Shown in pieces: positions 1-7,824 of a stretch of 36,941 nt of DNA. The stretch is from Bacillota bacterium (lineage in GTDB: Bacteria; Bacillota; UBA4882; UBA8346): assembly GCA_023429995.1 (NCBI GenBank), contig JAEZCE010000022.1, positions 1 through 36,941 on the forward strand, in the 5' to 3' direction. The notes under the pieces are model-generated. The model had not been told where the DNA came from. It saw nothing but the letters and a program-made list of their open reading frames with translations, and did no database searches. Within the stretch, counting starts at the first letter, position 1. The number at the start of each line of letters is the position of its first letter. A program made the position numbers and the translations under genes.

Positions 1-332
1 CGTGAGCCAAAACTTTCGTTCCTCCCTTCAGGGAGGAAGCAAGATGGAGGATTGGCAGGCTTTCAGCTACGATGGACAAAATGAAAACAACCATTTGAGG
101 GCCAATCGATGATGATGGAGCCTCGAAGGGCAACGTCGAAACCCGAGAAACTTTGATGCCAACCCTCATTCTTTCTTTCTCCCTCAAGGGAGAAACGAAC
201 CGCCCGATTTGTCGGCCTTTAAAGGCTCCATGGTCCGAATGTTCTGGTGCTTCGTGAGCCAAAACTTTCGTTCCTCCCTTCAGGGAGGAAGCAAGATGGA
301 GGATTGGCAGGCTTTCAGCTACAATGGACAAA
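1..332. repeat. Direct repeat, ~80 bp copies at 1-79 and 253-332, 252-bp period
   Basis: Bases 1-79 recur at 253-332 with about one mismatch in the compared part (gat versus aat just before GGACAAA). Each copy holds the hairpin CCTCCC-TTCA-GGGAGG. A related hairpin, TTCTCCC-TCAA-GGGAGAA, lies in the spacer near 177-195. The window starts inside the first copy, so more units may lie upstream. The second copy forms the leader of the next gene, so this appears to be a duplicated leader next to a modular toxin locus. No gene is evident in 1-366. Confidence 0.8.
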
Positions 333-366
333 TTCGTACAAAAAATGGAGGTGAACGAAGACGAAA

Positions 367-723
367 ATGGATAAATCCTATTGCCGGCGCATGGCCGGGG
401 TGTTAAATCTACTGGAGGGAATGACGGTTTATGGGGACAAACTGGAGCAATGGGGGATTCCCCAAGAATTGATTACCCTGATGGCCACCTTGTATAACCA
501 GGTAAACGTATACCAACAGAAGAAAAACATCCTCAAAGGGAGCATGAGGCAGATTACAGTTGCCCAAAAGCAGTTGCTGGAAGAGCTTGAAAGCTATTGC
601 GTCGAGATTAAGGAATTGGTTTGCTCTGAATTGCCCAAGGAAACTTGGCCGGAGTTCGGATACGGGAAAGGAAGGAAAGGGGATTTTCTTCCGGGTCGCT
701 ATACCCTTTATGATGAGCAATAG
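367..723 (+). CDS. Hypothetical small helical protein beside toxin gene
   Basis: A 118-residue protein of unknown function. The start is supported by GGAGGTG at about 346-352. It is predicted mostly helical, with a charged, coiled-coil-like middle (YQQKK ... QKQLLEELESY), followed by a short acidic and aromatic tail containing KETWPEFGYGKGRKG. There is no signal peptide and no membrane segment. It directly precedes the DUF4157 toxin gene in the same direction with about 110 bases between them. A helper, adaptor or chaperone role for the toxin is possible, but only the position suggests it. I do not recognise a family. Confidence 0.6.
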   Translation: MDKSYCRRMAGVLNLLEGMTVYGDKLEQWGIPQELITLMATLYNQVNVYQQKKNILKGSMRQITVAQKQLLEELESYCVEIKELVCSELPKETWPEFGYGKGRKGDFLPGRYTLYDEQ

Positions 724-768
724 TGGCTGTTAAAACCCAATGACCCAATGAAACGTAAAACCCAACCC

Positions 769-798
769 AAAGAGTGACCCAACGGCCGCTCTTTTTTT
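769..798 (+). terminator. Weak terminator-like hairpin
   Basis: AAAGAG (769-774) can pair with CTCTTT (789-794), followed by a run of T. The stem is only six pairs with a long loop, so the call is weak. The preceding stretch 733-783 is low-complexity and repeats ACCCAA several times. Confidence 0.3.
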
Positions 799-836
799 AT
801 TTCCATAAACAATAGCGAAAGCGAGGATAGAAATGA

Positions 837-3800
837 TTGATGATTTACGCCAAAGAACCCCCGGGGAAAACTTCTTATGTATCGGTCAACAACTTGATCC
901 AGAATAAAACGAAAGGCCGCGGTCTCCCGCCGCCCGGCGCCGTATTTCCCAAAGAGGGCGGGGAAAGCGAGGATATCCAGACAGCAGAGGTCCCGGATGG
1001 AAAGGGGCCGGAGTCAACTGAAACCGGAGAGTCCGAAAGTCAAGGGCCACCGGTTGGAAAAGTTGGTCAGCCCGGCGATGGGGCGGAATTGGAGGCGGAC
1101 CGGGTAGCGGAATCCATCACCCAAAGCGGTGAGGGCGCACCCGTAAACCATGAAACCGCTCCGGCCATCCACACCAAACCTCTGGAGGTTGACCCCCGGT
1201 CAAGCGAGATCGCGGGTGCTAATAAGGATCAAGCCAATGAACGCGCCGAACCGGAAAACGGAGAAAAGTCTCTGTCCGGTAAAGAACCCCGGATTATCCG
1301 GAGGAAAAAGGCGATCACGGCTGCCGCCGCTTCGGAGGAAGACCCGGGCCTTGGTTCCCGAATCAACGGCTTAAAGGGCAAAGGGGAACCGCTGCCGGAG
1401 GGGACCCGGAAATTTTTTGAAACCAAATTAAATCAGGATTTCGGGCAGGTCCGGATTCACAATGATCCCCAGTCTCATGAAATTGCCCGTTCCCTTCAGG
1501 CCCGCGCTTTCACCATCGGTGAAGATGTGGGGTTCGGGGCCGGAGAGTTTGCCCCTCAAAGCGGGGCAGGAAAAAAATTATTGGCCCATGAGTTGACCCA
1601 TGTGATGCAGCAGGGGGAAATCCCTCAAATTCGGCGGAAAGAAAAAGATTTTGAAAAACCGAGGTTTGCGAAAGTTGCCCCTCCGGATCAAGCTGTCAAA
1701 GATAAAATATTTAGTCTCGATCCTAAACTCATTAAAGAGTTTATGAATATAACCGGTATTTCCTGGGGTGATGTTTTAAGGGTCGGCGCCTTCGGAGTTA
1801 GCGGCTTACTACTAAACATGCTGGTTGAGAATATCTCACTGGCTAGACTCAATCAGCGGCTTAAGGAATATGATTTATCCGTTGCCGATTTATTTCAGTT
1901 TATCATAGCATTTCAAGTAAACGCTGTCGCCAAGGCTGAAAAATTAATCTTTGACAACCGGAAAATAGTCCGGGAAGAACGAGAACGCTATCTACGCAAT
2001 ACCAAGGATGAAAAGAATCAAGAAGGGGCTTTCTCCGGCTTATATCAGTTATTGACCGGAAGTTACGCCCGGCGTTTTAACGAAGCTGATCTTTTACGGG
2101 CCAGAGCCTTGGGGCGTTGTTTGAAAAAACATCCGGGTTATTCGGTGGGTTCCGCAATGGGCGGGTTTCTCCCATTCCCAATCAATCTCCTTAAAGATTT
2201 ATTAGGGCTATTCGCGTCAAGCGCTTCGGAAGAAAAGCTGGTGGAGTTTATCGCCAAGTTCCCGCCGGATCTGGCGGAAATCGCTGTATTTATACTGGAA
2301 AACAATAACCCGGTAACTACCGCAATGACTCAAATCATCGATCCGGGTTCAGTTTATAGGGAATACCCCGAGTTTAAAGCCGCTAAAGAAAAAGAAAATC
2401 AGGCTGTCGCCAGGATGCGGACCGTCGACGCCTCTGTGTATCCCATCTTAGCGGATGTCAATACGGATTTCCGTTCCATAGCCCGGAAATTCCGGGGCAA
2501 TCCGGCGGGATTACAGCAAGAAATCATGAATATTCTGGGCGACCGTGAGGAAAAAGCCCATAAAACCCTGGGAACTTTGTATGATAATCCATCCAAGGTT
2601 TGGGAACTGGTACCGTTAATCCAGTTGACGATGATCGATGAGAATATTTTTAAAGAGGACAAGACCGGACAGTTAATCTGGGATCGGGTGGAAGATGTCG
2701 AAAGGGCCAACACCTTCAGGTCAATTGGACTAGCGGCCATGGGAATTGCTTTGGGTATTGCCGGGTTTTTCACCGGCGGCGCAACCTGGGCTGCACTGGC
2801 CGTTGGAGCGGGCGGCGCTATCGTCAGCGGGGTTGACCTTTATTTTGAATTGTCATCGTATCAGTTGCATTCCAATGCCGCCCAGGCCACGCTGGGCGGT
2901 GAGTTGTCGGATGATCCCGGCATTTTGGGAGTAACATTTGCCGTGATTGGGTTAGTGGCTGATGTAGCCAGTCTCGGTGCTGCCGGATTAAAAATGGTTA
3001 AAAGCGCGGCCAAAGCCATTAAGGAAACTGAAAAGTCTACCGAAGTTGCTGCGGAGGCCGGCAGGCTTTATGATGAATTGGCTAAAGCGGGAAAAGTTGG
3101 CAAAGGCGTTACCCGGAGCGAGTTTATTAAAATCATCCAGGATGCCAAGGCGGAAACGAAATTATTACCCAAAGAACTTGCTGAATTTGATAAGCTGATC
3201 AAGACGGTAAAAATTGAGGTTTCCCCGCTCCAACGAACCGGATGGATGAAGATCTTTAAAGAAGATCCGGCCACGTGCGCGAAGATTTTAGGCTCATTTA
3301 AAGATCGGCCCGAAGTATTGGCCAGATTGAGCCGACACGTGCTCTTTGACGGCGACGCGGCCAAAGGTTATACCACCATTTACAAAGTGCTGAATGGGGA
3401 GCAATCCCTGAAGGTAATGGAATATCTGGGCCGGGAAGGATCCGGGTCCGCTCAAGAGATTTTGAAAGGCATGAATTTGATTCGGAATCATCTGGGTGAA
3501 GAATTATTAAAACGTTTGATGCAGGAATATTTTCTTAAAAGTAAAAACCTGGCTACCATGCGCCGTTGGCTTTCCTTGCCCTCTTTGAGCCGGATGGATG
3601 CGGCCGATTTCGCCAAAATTAGTAAGGATATCGGCGATTCCAAATCCCTGAGCAAAATTGAATCCTCCTTCCGGCAGGGAGTAAGGGAGGCGGCGGTCGG
3701 TCATCTTTATACCTCCGGTGAAAACTGGTTGGATGAGTTCATGAAAATGGGTCGGGTGATGGATAATAAGACCAGCGGGTCCATATTTGAGGGCTTGGTG

Positions 3801-4160
3801 AGACGGGTTTCCAAGGAGCCCTGGGGGAAAGTTGAAGGAGGAATCAGGAACCTCGAGGCGAACAGTTTTCCCGACGGGATCGTTGATATCGGAAGCGGAT
3901 GGAAAATCGGCGAGTTTAAGTTCAGTATGGGTGAGGGTGAAGCTTTTACTAAAGGAACGGATGCATATAAAAGGCTTGCTAAGTATGCCGAGCTTATGAT
4001 CGATAATATTCAATATCAAGGAAAACCCATCATGAAGATTAAAGTTATTTTCAGTTCAAAGGAGTTTGCACAAAAAAACAAGAGCATACTTGAGGTCTTA
4101 TTTGGGAGAAATGTAGAAATTTATTATATCACTAAAACATTACAGGAAGGAAGATTGTAA
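837..4160 (+). CDS. DUF4157 (eCIS-core) polymorphic toxin with C-terminal PD-(D/E)XK nuclease
   Basis: A 1107-residue protein. Residues 1-80 are Pro/Gly/Glu-rich and probably disordered. The DUF4157 signature follows: a PGDGAELEADRVAES box near residue 85, then VRIHNDPQSHEIARS and HELTHVMQQ, with the HExxH-type HELTH at 251-255. DUF4157 proteins are common cargo or accessory proteins of extracellular contractile injection systems and other polymorphic toxin loci. The centre has Gly/Ala-rich hydrophobic stretches (about 624-670 and 690-725) suited to membrane insertion or translocation. The C-terminus carries P1012-D1013 ... E1026-F-K1028 after a helix with FEG, which fits a PD-(D/E)XK nuclease core, so I infer a DNase effector domain. 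The start is TTG 837 or ATG 840, with GAGG at 823-826; an ATG at 833 opens only a 24-codon frame. It overlaps the next gene by one base (TAATG), typical of toxin/immunity pairs. The domain order is clear by motif; the nuclease call is inference. Confidence 0.8.
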   Translation: MMIYAKEPPGKTSYVSVNNLIQNKTKGRGLPPPGAVFPKEGGESEDIQTAEVPDGKGPESTETGESESQGPPVGKVGQPGDGAELEADRVAESITQSGEGAPVNHETAPAIHTKPLEVDPRSSEIAGANKDQANERAEPENGEKSLSGKEPRIIRRKKAITAAAASEEDPGLGSRINGLKGKGEPLPEGTRKFFETKLNQDFGQVRIHNDPQSHEIARSLQARAFTIGEDVGFGAGEFAPQSGAGKKLLAHELTHVMQQGEIPQIRRKEKDFEKPRFAKVAPPDQAVKDKIFSLDPKLIKEFMNITGISWGDVLRVGAFGVSGLLLNMLVENISLARLNQRLKEYDLSVADLFQFIIAFQVNAVAKAEKLIFDNRKIVREERERYLRNTKDEKNQEGAFSGLYQLLTGSYARRFNEADLLRARALGRCLKKHPGYSVGSAMGGFLPFPINLLKDLLGLFASSASEEKLVEFIAKFPPDLAEIAVFILENNNPVTTAMTQIIDPGSVYREYPEFKAAKEKENQAVARMRTVDASVYPILADVNTDFRSIARKFRGNPAGLQQEIMNILGDREEKAHKTLGTLYDNPSKVWELVPLIQLTMIDENIFKEDKTGQLIWDRVEDVERANTFRSIGLAAMGIALGIAGFFTGGATWAALAVGAGGAIVSGVDLYFELSSYQLHSNAAQATLGGELSDDPGILGVTFAVIGLVADVASLGAAGLKMVKSAAKAIKETEKSTEVAAEAGRLYDELAKAGKVGKGVTRSEFIKIIQDAKAETKLLPKELAEFDKLIKTVKIEVSPLQRTGWMKIFKEDPATCAKILGSFKDRPEVLARLSRHVLFDGDAAKGYTTIYKVLNGEQSLKVMEYLGREGSGSAQEILKGMNLIRNHLGEELLKRLMQEYFLKSKNLATMRRWLSLPSLSRMDAADFAKISKDIGDSKSLSKIESSFRQGVREAAVGHLYTSGENWLDEFMKMGRVMDNKTSGSIFEGLVRRVSKEPWGKVEGGIRNLEANSFPDGIVDIGSGWKIGEFKFSMGEGEAFTKGTDAYKRLAKYAELMIDNIQYQGKPIMKIKVIFSSKEFAQKNKSILEVLFGRNVEIYYITKTLQEGRL

Positions 4161-4834
4161 TGAATGAGATCAATGATGCATTATGGTTTTCTTTTGATAT
4201 CAAAAAAATAAGAGCATTGGATAGTGTGACCATGAAGCCTCTGCTGGAACTATTTGACAAATGTTTACCGGTTAAACCGGACTATATCATGCGTTCAGGT
4301 CGCCCATTATTAAAGATTGAACAGTATCAATCGGATATGGTGTCGGACGCTCTTGATAAATATCGGGATGTTATTGAAATTTTTGATGAAAATAAAAATA
4401 TCTCCCTAACCATAATGCAGGAAGCAGGCAAAAAAAGTGCTTTCGGATTATGGATCAAATCATCTTTAGCCGAAAAGATGCCCCCGATCCTTGTCAAAGA
4501 AATTTTTATTGATATCACCCAAGCAATTCCTTTTACTTATGCATCTTGTCATTTGGATGAGAATAGTAAACAATTATATGATATTTATAGTGAAATGAGT
4601 AGAAGAACCTTCTTCGCATCCGGCCTTTATTGGCTTAACTTTTTCGGCCCCGAAGAAGAGGCTAAGCAAGGCGGCAAAGCCTTAGAAATCAACCCCTATG
4701 CCACCGAGATCAAACGGCTTACGAACGGACTCTTCATTCAAGTGGGGGAAACGCCCTTTGAATGTTACACCGATACCGGCAGGGAGCAACTAATCAACGC
4801 CACCAAGGCTATGCCTCCGGCGACGGGATGGTGA
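4160..4834 (+). CDS. Probable cognate immunity protein (DUF3396/type VI immunity-like)
   Basis: A 224-residue soluble protein with no signal peptide, starting in the TAATG overlap with the toxin stop. From memory, its layout resembles the DUF3396 (type VI immunity) family: an N-terminal strand/helix region, a central FGLWIKSSL segment, then GLYWLNFFGPEE..KQGG and a late LFIQVGETP turn. Coupling to the last codon of a nuclease-ended toxin, slightly lower GC and an acidic N-terminal half all suit an immunity protein that binds and neutralises the PD-(D/E)XK domain. The family assignment is tentative. The immunity role is inferred from position. Confidence 0.6.
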   Translation: MNEINDALWFSFDIKKIRALDSVTMKPLLELFDKCLPVKPDYIMRSGRPLLKIEQYQSDMVSDALDKYRDVIEIFDENKNISLTIMQEAGKKSAFGLWIKSSLAEKMPPILVKEIFIDITQAIPFTYASCHLDENSKQLYDIYSEMSRRTFFASGLYWLNFFGPEEEAKQGGKALEINPYATEIKRLTNGLFIQVGETPFECYTDTGREQLINATKAMPPATGW

Positions 4835-5052
4835 ATGGCGCAGGAATGGAATGGAACTTCTAAAAGGAATTTAGTTCCGGATTCCCAAGGACCGAAGGGT
4901 TCGTTTGTGGTTTGTTTAGGTTTGAATATGTTCATTTGTTGTGTTATAATTTCAGTATCGAATTGGGACGCCATGGTAAGCGTATCGATTCGGATTTTCA
5001 AACCATAGGAACGCATGGCCATATCGGATTTTAATAAAGGAGGAATTGGGAA
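4835..5052. other. Intergenic region before SDR gene
   Basis: I see no gene here. It contains a good promoter (4922-4950), a leader of roughly 95 bases and the strong ribosome binding site AAAGGAGG at 5037-5044 for the SDR gene. Confidence 0.6.
4922..4950 (+). promoter_or_regulatory. Sigma-70-type promoter for the SDR gene
   Basis: TTGAAT (4922-4927), a 17-base spacer, then a perfect TATAAT (4945-4950). It lies about 100 bases before the SDR start. Confidence 0.7.
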
Positions 5053-5838
5053 ATGGATTACTTAAAGAACTTTTCATTACAGGGCAAGGTGGCTTTGGTC
5101 ACCGGCGCTTCCTACGGCATTGGGTTTGCCATTGCCAAGGGGTTTGCCGCGGTTGGCGCTACGGTGGTTTTTAACGATATCAAGCAGGAGCTGGTCGACA
5201 AAGGCCTGGCGGCTTATAAAGAAGCCGGAATCAACGCCAGGGGCTATGTCTGCGATGTAACCAATGAAGAACAAGTCGCGGCCATGGTCAGTCAAATCGA
5301 AAAAGAAGTCGGGATTATCGATATTCTGGTAAACAATGCCGGGATCATCAAACGGATTCCCATGATTGAAATGACCGCCGCCGAGTTCCGCCAAGTGATC
5401 GATGTGGATTTGAATGCGCCGTTTATTGTTTCCAAGGCCGTTATTCCGGGCATGATCAAGAAGGGCCATGGTAAAATCATCAATATCTGTTCCATGATGA
5501 GCGAATTGGGCCGGGAAACCGTATCGGCCTACGCTGCGGCCAAAGGCGGTTTGAAAATGTTGACCCGCAACATTTGTTCCGAGTACGGCGGAAATAACAT
5601 CCAGTGCAACGGCATCGGGCCCGGCTATATCGAAACTCCGCAAACCGCCCCCTTACGGGTAGAAGGGCATCCCTTCAATAACTTTATCATCAGTAAAACG
5701 CCGGCCGGCCGTTGGGGAACTACCGATGATCTGGTAGCTCCGGCGATCTTTCTGGCTTCCGAGGCCTCCAACTTCGTCAACGGACATATTCTTTACGTTG
5801 ACGGCGGTATCTTAGCCTACATTGGAAAACAACCCTGA
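5053..5838 (+). CDS. SDR oxidoreductase, gluconate 5-dehydrogenase-like
   Basis: A 261-residue cytoplasmic short-chain dehydrogenase/reductase. The nucleotide-binding motif TGASYGIG sits near residues 18-25 and NNAG near 94-97. The catalytic serine is in NICSMMSELG and the YxxxK in SAYAAAKGG. The opening (YLKNFSLQGKVALVTGAS) and the QTAPLR and RWGTTDDL stretches match the gluconate 5-dehydrogenase/2-deoxy-D-gluconate 3-dehydrogenase (IdnO/Gno/KduD) subgroup, which interconverts 5-keto-gluconate-type sugars with NAD(P)H. It is alone between its own promoter and terminator, so no sugar operon helps define the substrate. The subgroup is likely; the exact substrate is uncertain. Confidence 0.88.
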   Translation: MDYLKNFSLQGKVALVTGASYGIGFAIAKGFAAVGATVVFNDIKQELVDKGLAAYKEAGINARGYVCDVTNEEQVAAMVSQIEKEVGIIDILVNNAGIIKRIPMIEMTAAEFRQVIDVDLNAPFIVSKAVIPGMIKKGHGKIINICSMMSELGRETVSAYAAAKGGLKMLTRNICSEYGGNNIQCNGIGPGYIETPQTAPLRVEGHPFNNFIISKTPAGRWGTTDDLVAPAIFLASEASNFVNGHILYVDGGILAYIGKQP

Positions 5839-5850
5839 GGGGTAAAAAAG

Positions 5851-5895
5851 AAAAGCCGGTCAGAGTGACGCCTAAATTCTGACCGGCTTTTCTTT
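5851..5895 (+). terminator. Strong intrinsic terminator after SDR gene
   Basis: AAAAGCCGGTCAGA (5851-5864) pairs perfectly with TCTGACCGGCTTTT (5878-5891), with a T-rich tail. The A-rich 5' side may also let it serve the minus-strand small gene. Confidence 0.92.
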
Positions 5896-5919
5896 TGGCC
5901 CATTTGGGATTCATTTTTA

Positions 5920-6099
5920 TTACCGTTTGGAGGCTATCCAATATTTTAAAACTGCTTTGGATTGATCGCTAGATAGACCAAATTCCCTTTCCAGGTGGGG
6001 TGCTGCAACAAACATATTAACCCCTTTGTCATTTAATTTTTCCAGGAAAATCAAATGCTCTCTCTCGCAAAAGTCCGGTTTAACGAGTGATTGATCCAA
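5920..6099 (-). CDS. Small hypothetical protein, 59 residues
   Basis: A minus-strand open frame read directly from the sequence. The start is TTG at 6099, preceded by AAGGGG eight bases upstream on that strand, and the stop is TAA at 5922-5920. The product reads MDQSLVKPDFCEREHLIFL..., then LNDKGVNMFVAAPHLEREFGLS, ending KYWIASKR. Composition is protein-like, with one Cys, no membrane segment and probable helices; the second half has the feel of a small helical, HTH-sized domain. I do not recognise it. It shares the terminator of the SDR gene in a convergent arrangement. Support is the Shine-Dalgarno spacing, composition and lack of competing genes. Confidence 0.6.
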   Translation of the reverse strand: MDQSLVKPDFCEREHLIFLEKLNDKGVNMFVAAPHLEREFGLSSDQSKAVLKYWIASKR

Positions 6100-6161
6100 T
6101 TTCGTTGCCCCTTTTCGTGAAAATATTTACTTTATCCGATCGGTTCGATTTGGGTAATAAT

Positions 6162-6270
6162 CTAGTAAAACGTTCTTTCAATAACTACGCAATGATTGGG
6201 TACGTTTTACTTAAGTAGAGCGTATCTTCCCCATTTGAGATTACCATTTACTTTCGATACGCTCTACTAG
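6162..6270. repeat. Two nested/adjacent inverted repeats, ~109 bp
   Basis: AGTAAAACGT (6164-6173) pairs with ACGTTTTACT (6202-6211). AGTAGAGCGTATC (6214-6226) pairs with GATACGCTCTACT (6256-6268). The outer ends CTAGTA (6162) and TACTAG (to 6270) are also inverted. All arms are perfect. It could be a small non-autonomous element or a structured RNA or terminator pair; there is no U-tract. Confidence 0.75.
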
Positions 6271-6626
6271 TGTTAGTTGAGGGAATAAAGCATAAATTGG
6301 AAACGACGGTTTTTAAAGAAAAAGTTTTAAAAACTTAAGTTTTTATAAGTTCTTAGTTTCTGTGATAAATCCTGCCGTAAAATTAAATGTAAATAAATTT
6401 TAATGAGGAGATTTGAATGTTTTGGTATTTTTTTGGGAATAAGTTGTAAAACTTCTTACAAAATTATCAAATAAAGTTATTATCGAAAATATGCCGAGCC
6501 CAAGATAAGACAGAGACAGTCCCCTTTGTTATGTCCTTCACTTGGGTTTGCGTTCAACGGCCGGCATTCAAAAATTTAATTCACCCTGATGGTCCCCTCT
6601 TTAACAAAAATATTTCCGGTAGGTAC

Positions 6627-6655
6627 TTGACAGAGAAACAAAAAAGATATTAAAT
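6627..6655 (+). promoter_or_regulatory. Candidate promoter for hemerythrin genes
   Basis: A consensus TTGACA (6627-6632), 17 bases, then TTAAAT (6650-6655). The -35 is perfect and the -10 matches four of six. Confidence 0.5.
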
Positions 6656-6723
6656 ATTTATATAGTAAATAGTTAATGTTATTTAATTTTTTTTTCGGAT
6701 GAAAAACAAGGAGGGTGATCGGG

Positions 6724-7134
6724 ATGGCAATTGAATGGACGGAGGATTTGGCGGTAGGCGTTGAAATCATCGATGATCAACACAAGGAATTATATCAGCG
6801 AATTAACCGGCTTTTAGAGGCTTGCTCTCAAAGTAAGGGGCGTGAAGTGGTCGGGGAAACCATTGGGTTTTTGGAAGATTATGTAGTAACTCATTTTGGC
6901 CAAGAAGAAGGATACATGCAGAAATACAATTACCCGGATTACCTAAAGCACAAAGGGTATCACGGGGAGTTTATAAAAAGTTTTGGAGAATTGAAGTCCA
7001 AATTCGAGACGGACGGACCGGGACCCCATATTGTGATTATGACCAACCGGGTGGTGGTGGGTTGGCTAAATAGTCATATCCGTAATGTCGATAAGTTATT
7101 GGGCGCTTACTTAAAGGACCGGCCCTTGGATTGA
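6724..7134 (+). CDS. Bacteriohemerythrin
   Basis: A 136-residue four-helix-bundle protein with a non-heme di-iron, O2-binding site. Visible ligands are the His in DDQHKELY, HFGQEE (HxxxE), HKGYHGEF (HxxxH) and the final HIRNVD (HxxxxD), so the site is complete. The ATG at 6724 is chosen because AGGAGGG at 6709-6715 is eight bases upstream; the in-frame GTG at 6715 lies inside that site. It is a stand-alone soluble domain with no fused signalling domain, so O2 storage, sensing or delivery, or protection of anaerobic enzymes, is the usual expectation. A paralogue follows at once. Confidence 0.93.
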   Translation: MAIEWTEDLAVGVEIIDDQHKELYQRINRLLEACSQSKGREVVGETIGFLEDYVVTHFGQEEGYMQKYNYPDYLKHKGYHGEFIKSFGELKSKFETDGPGPHIVIMTNRVVVGWLNSHIRNVDKLLGAYLKDRPLD

Positions 7135-7251
7135 ATTGAATAAAAGTTATTCCGGATGATTGCTCTTGCCTTTGGTTTAAAAGAATGGTTGATGCAGGAA
7201 AAATATATGGCAAGCCGCAAAAGAAAATCATTCCAGTTGGAGGAAAACAAC

Positions 7252-7659
7252 ATGAATATGAAGTGGACGGAACAATTGTCAATCGGCATCGCTGAGATTG
7301 ATCATCAGCACCAGGAGTTGTTTAACCGTATCAATAACCTGTTACAAGCGATGCATGAAGGGAAGGGCAAGGACGAAATTCAAAAGGTCATGGCATTTTT
7401 AGATGATTACGTTGTAAGCCATTTCGGGACGGAAGAAAAATATATGGGGGAATATCATTATCCTCAGATGAACCAGCACAAGGAACAACACCAAACGTTC
7501 ACCTCGAACTTTAACGATATCAAAAAAGAACTGGAAACGGCAGGGCCATCTTCAAACCTGGTGATTCAAACCCAAAGAAAACTCTCGGAGTGGTGGCTGG
7601 GGCATATTGCAACGGTTGATAAGGAGTTAGGGGCTTTTTTGATACAAAAAAAATCATGA
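7252..7659 (+). CDS. Bacteriohemerythrin, second tandem copy
   Basis: A 135-residue paralogue of the preceding gene. It shares the WTE-L-(S/A)-(V/I)-G opening and all iron ligands: IDHQHQEL, HFGTEEKY, HKEQHQTF and HIATVD. The ATG at 7252 has GGAGG eight bases upstream; the longer frame from 7156 adds an unrelated tail with no ribosome binding site and is not used. The two copies differ at many positions, so the duplication is not recent. They are probably co-transcribed (118-base gap). Different oxygen affinities or partners are possible but not shown by the sequence. Confidence 0.93.
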   Translation: MNMKWTEQLSIGIAEIDHQHQELFNRINNLLQAMHEGKGKDEIQKVMAFLDDYVVSHFGTEEKYMGEYHYPQMNQHKEQHQTFTSNFNDIKKELETAGPSSNLVIQTQRKLSEWWLGHIATVDKELGAFLIQKKS

Positions 7660-7766
7660 ACCATCAGGCGCTCAGGAGACAATCAGTAAAAGCTGGGATT
7701 TTATTTCGATCATCATAATCCGGCATCATATTTTCAGGCCTTGGGTAATATCTTGTATCAAGCGCA

Positions 7767-7797
7767 ATTGCAACCCGGTTGAAAGCCGGGGTTGAGA
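7767..7797 (-). repeat. REP-like palindrome, copy 1
   Basis: CAACCCGG, TTGAAAG, CCGGGGTTG forms a hairpin with one bulge. Read on the minus strand it begins TGTCTCAACCCCGGCTTT, close to the opening of the hairpin at 14706-14744. The two may belong to one dispersed family. Confidence 0.5.
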
Positions 7798-7824
7798 CAA
7801 ACCCACCCAAAGGAATGTGTTGAA

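Larger units (their letters stand above)
6100..6723. other. AT-rich intergenic region with nested inverted repeats
   Basis: No convincing gene. Two adjacent inverted repeats occur at 6164-6211 and 6214-6268 (listed separately). After 6270 the sequence is AT-rich. Two short GTCCCC-containing stretches near 6518-6527 and 6592-6599 resemble fragments often seen around REP elements, but I cannot support a call. The promoter of the hemerythrin gene is near 6627-6655. Confidence 0.5.

Noticed and set aside
1..332. CRISPR array
   Set aside because: Only two long repeat copies with a 173-base spacer; no short regular repeat-spacer pattern.
833..907. ATG at 833 as the toxin start
   Set aside because: Its frame ends after 24 codons; the long frame uses TTG 837 or ATG 840.
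5077..5643. 188-residue minus-strand frame inside the SDR gene
   Set aside because: Antisense shadow; the plus strand encodes a complete SDR with all motifs.
6510..6600. GTCCCC-containing fragments resembling REP/RAYT-associated sequence
   Set aside because: Too short and imperfect; no palindrome or transposase.
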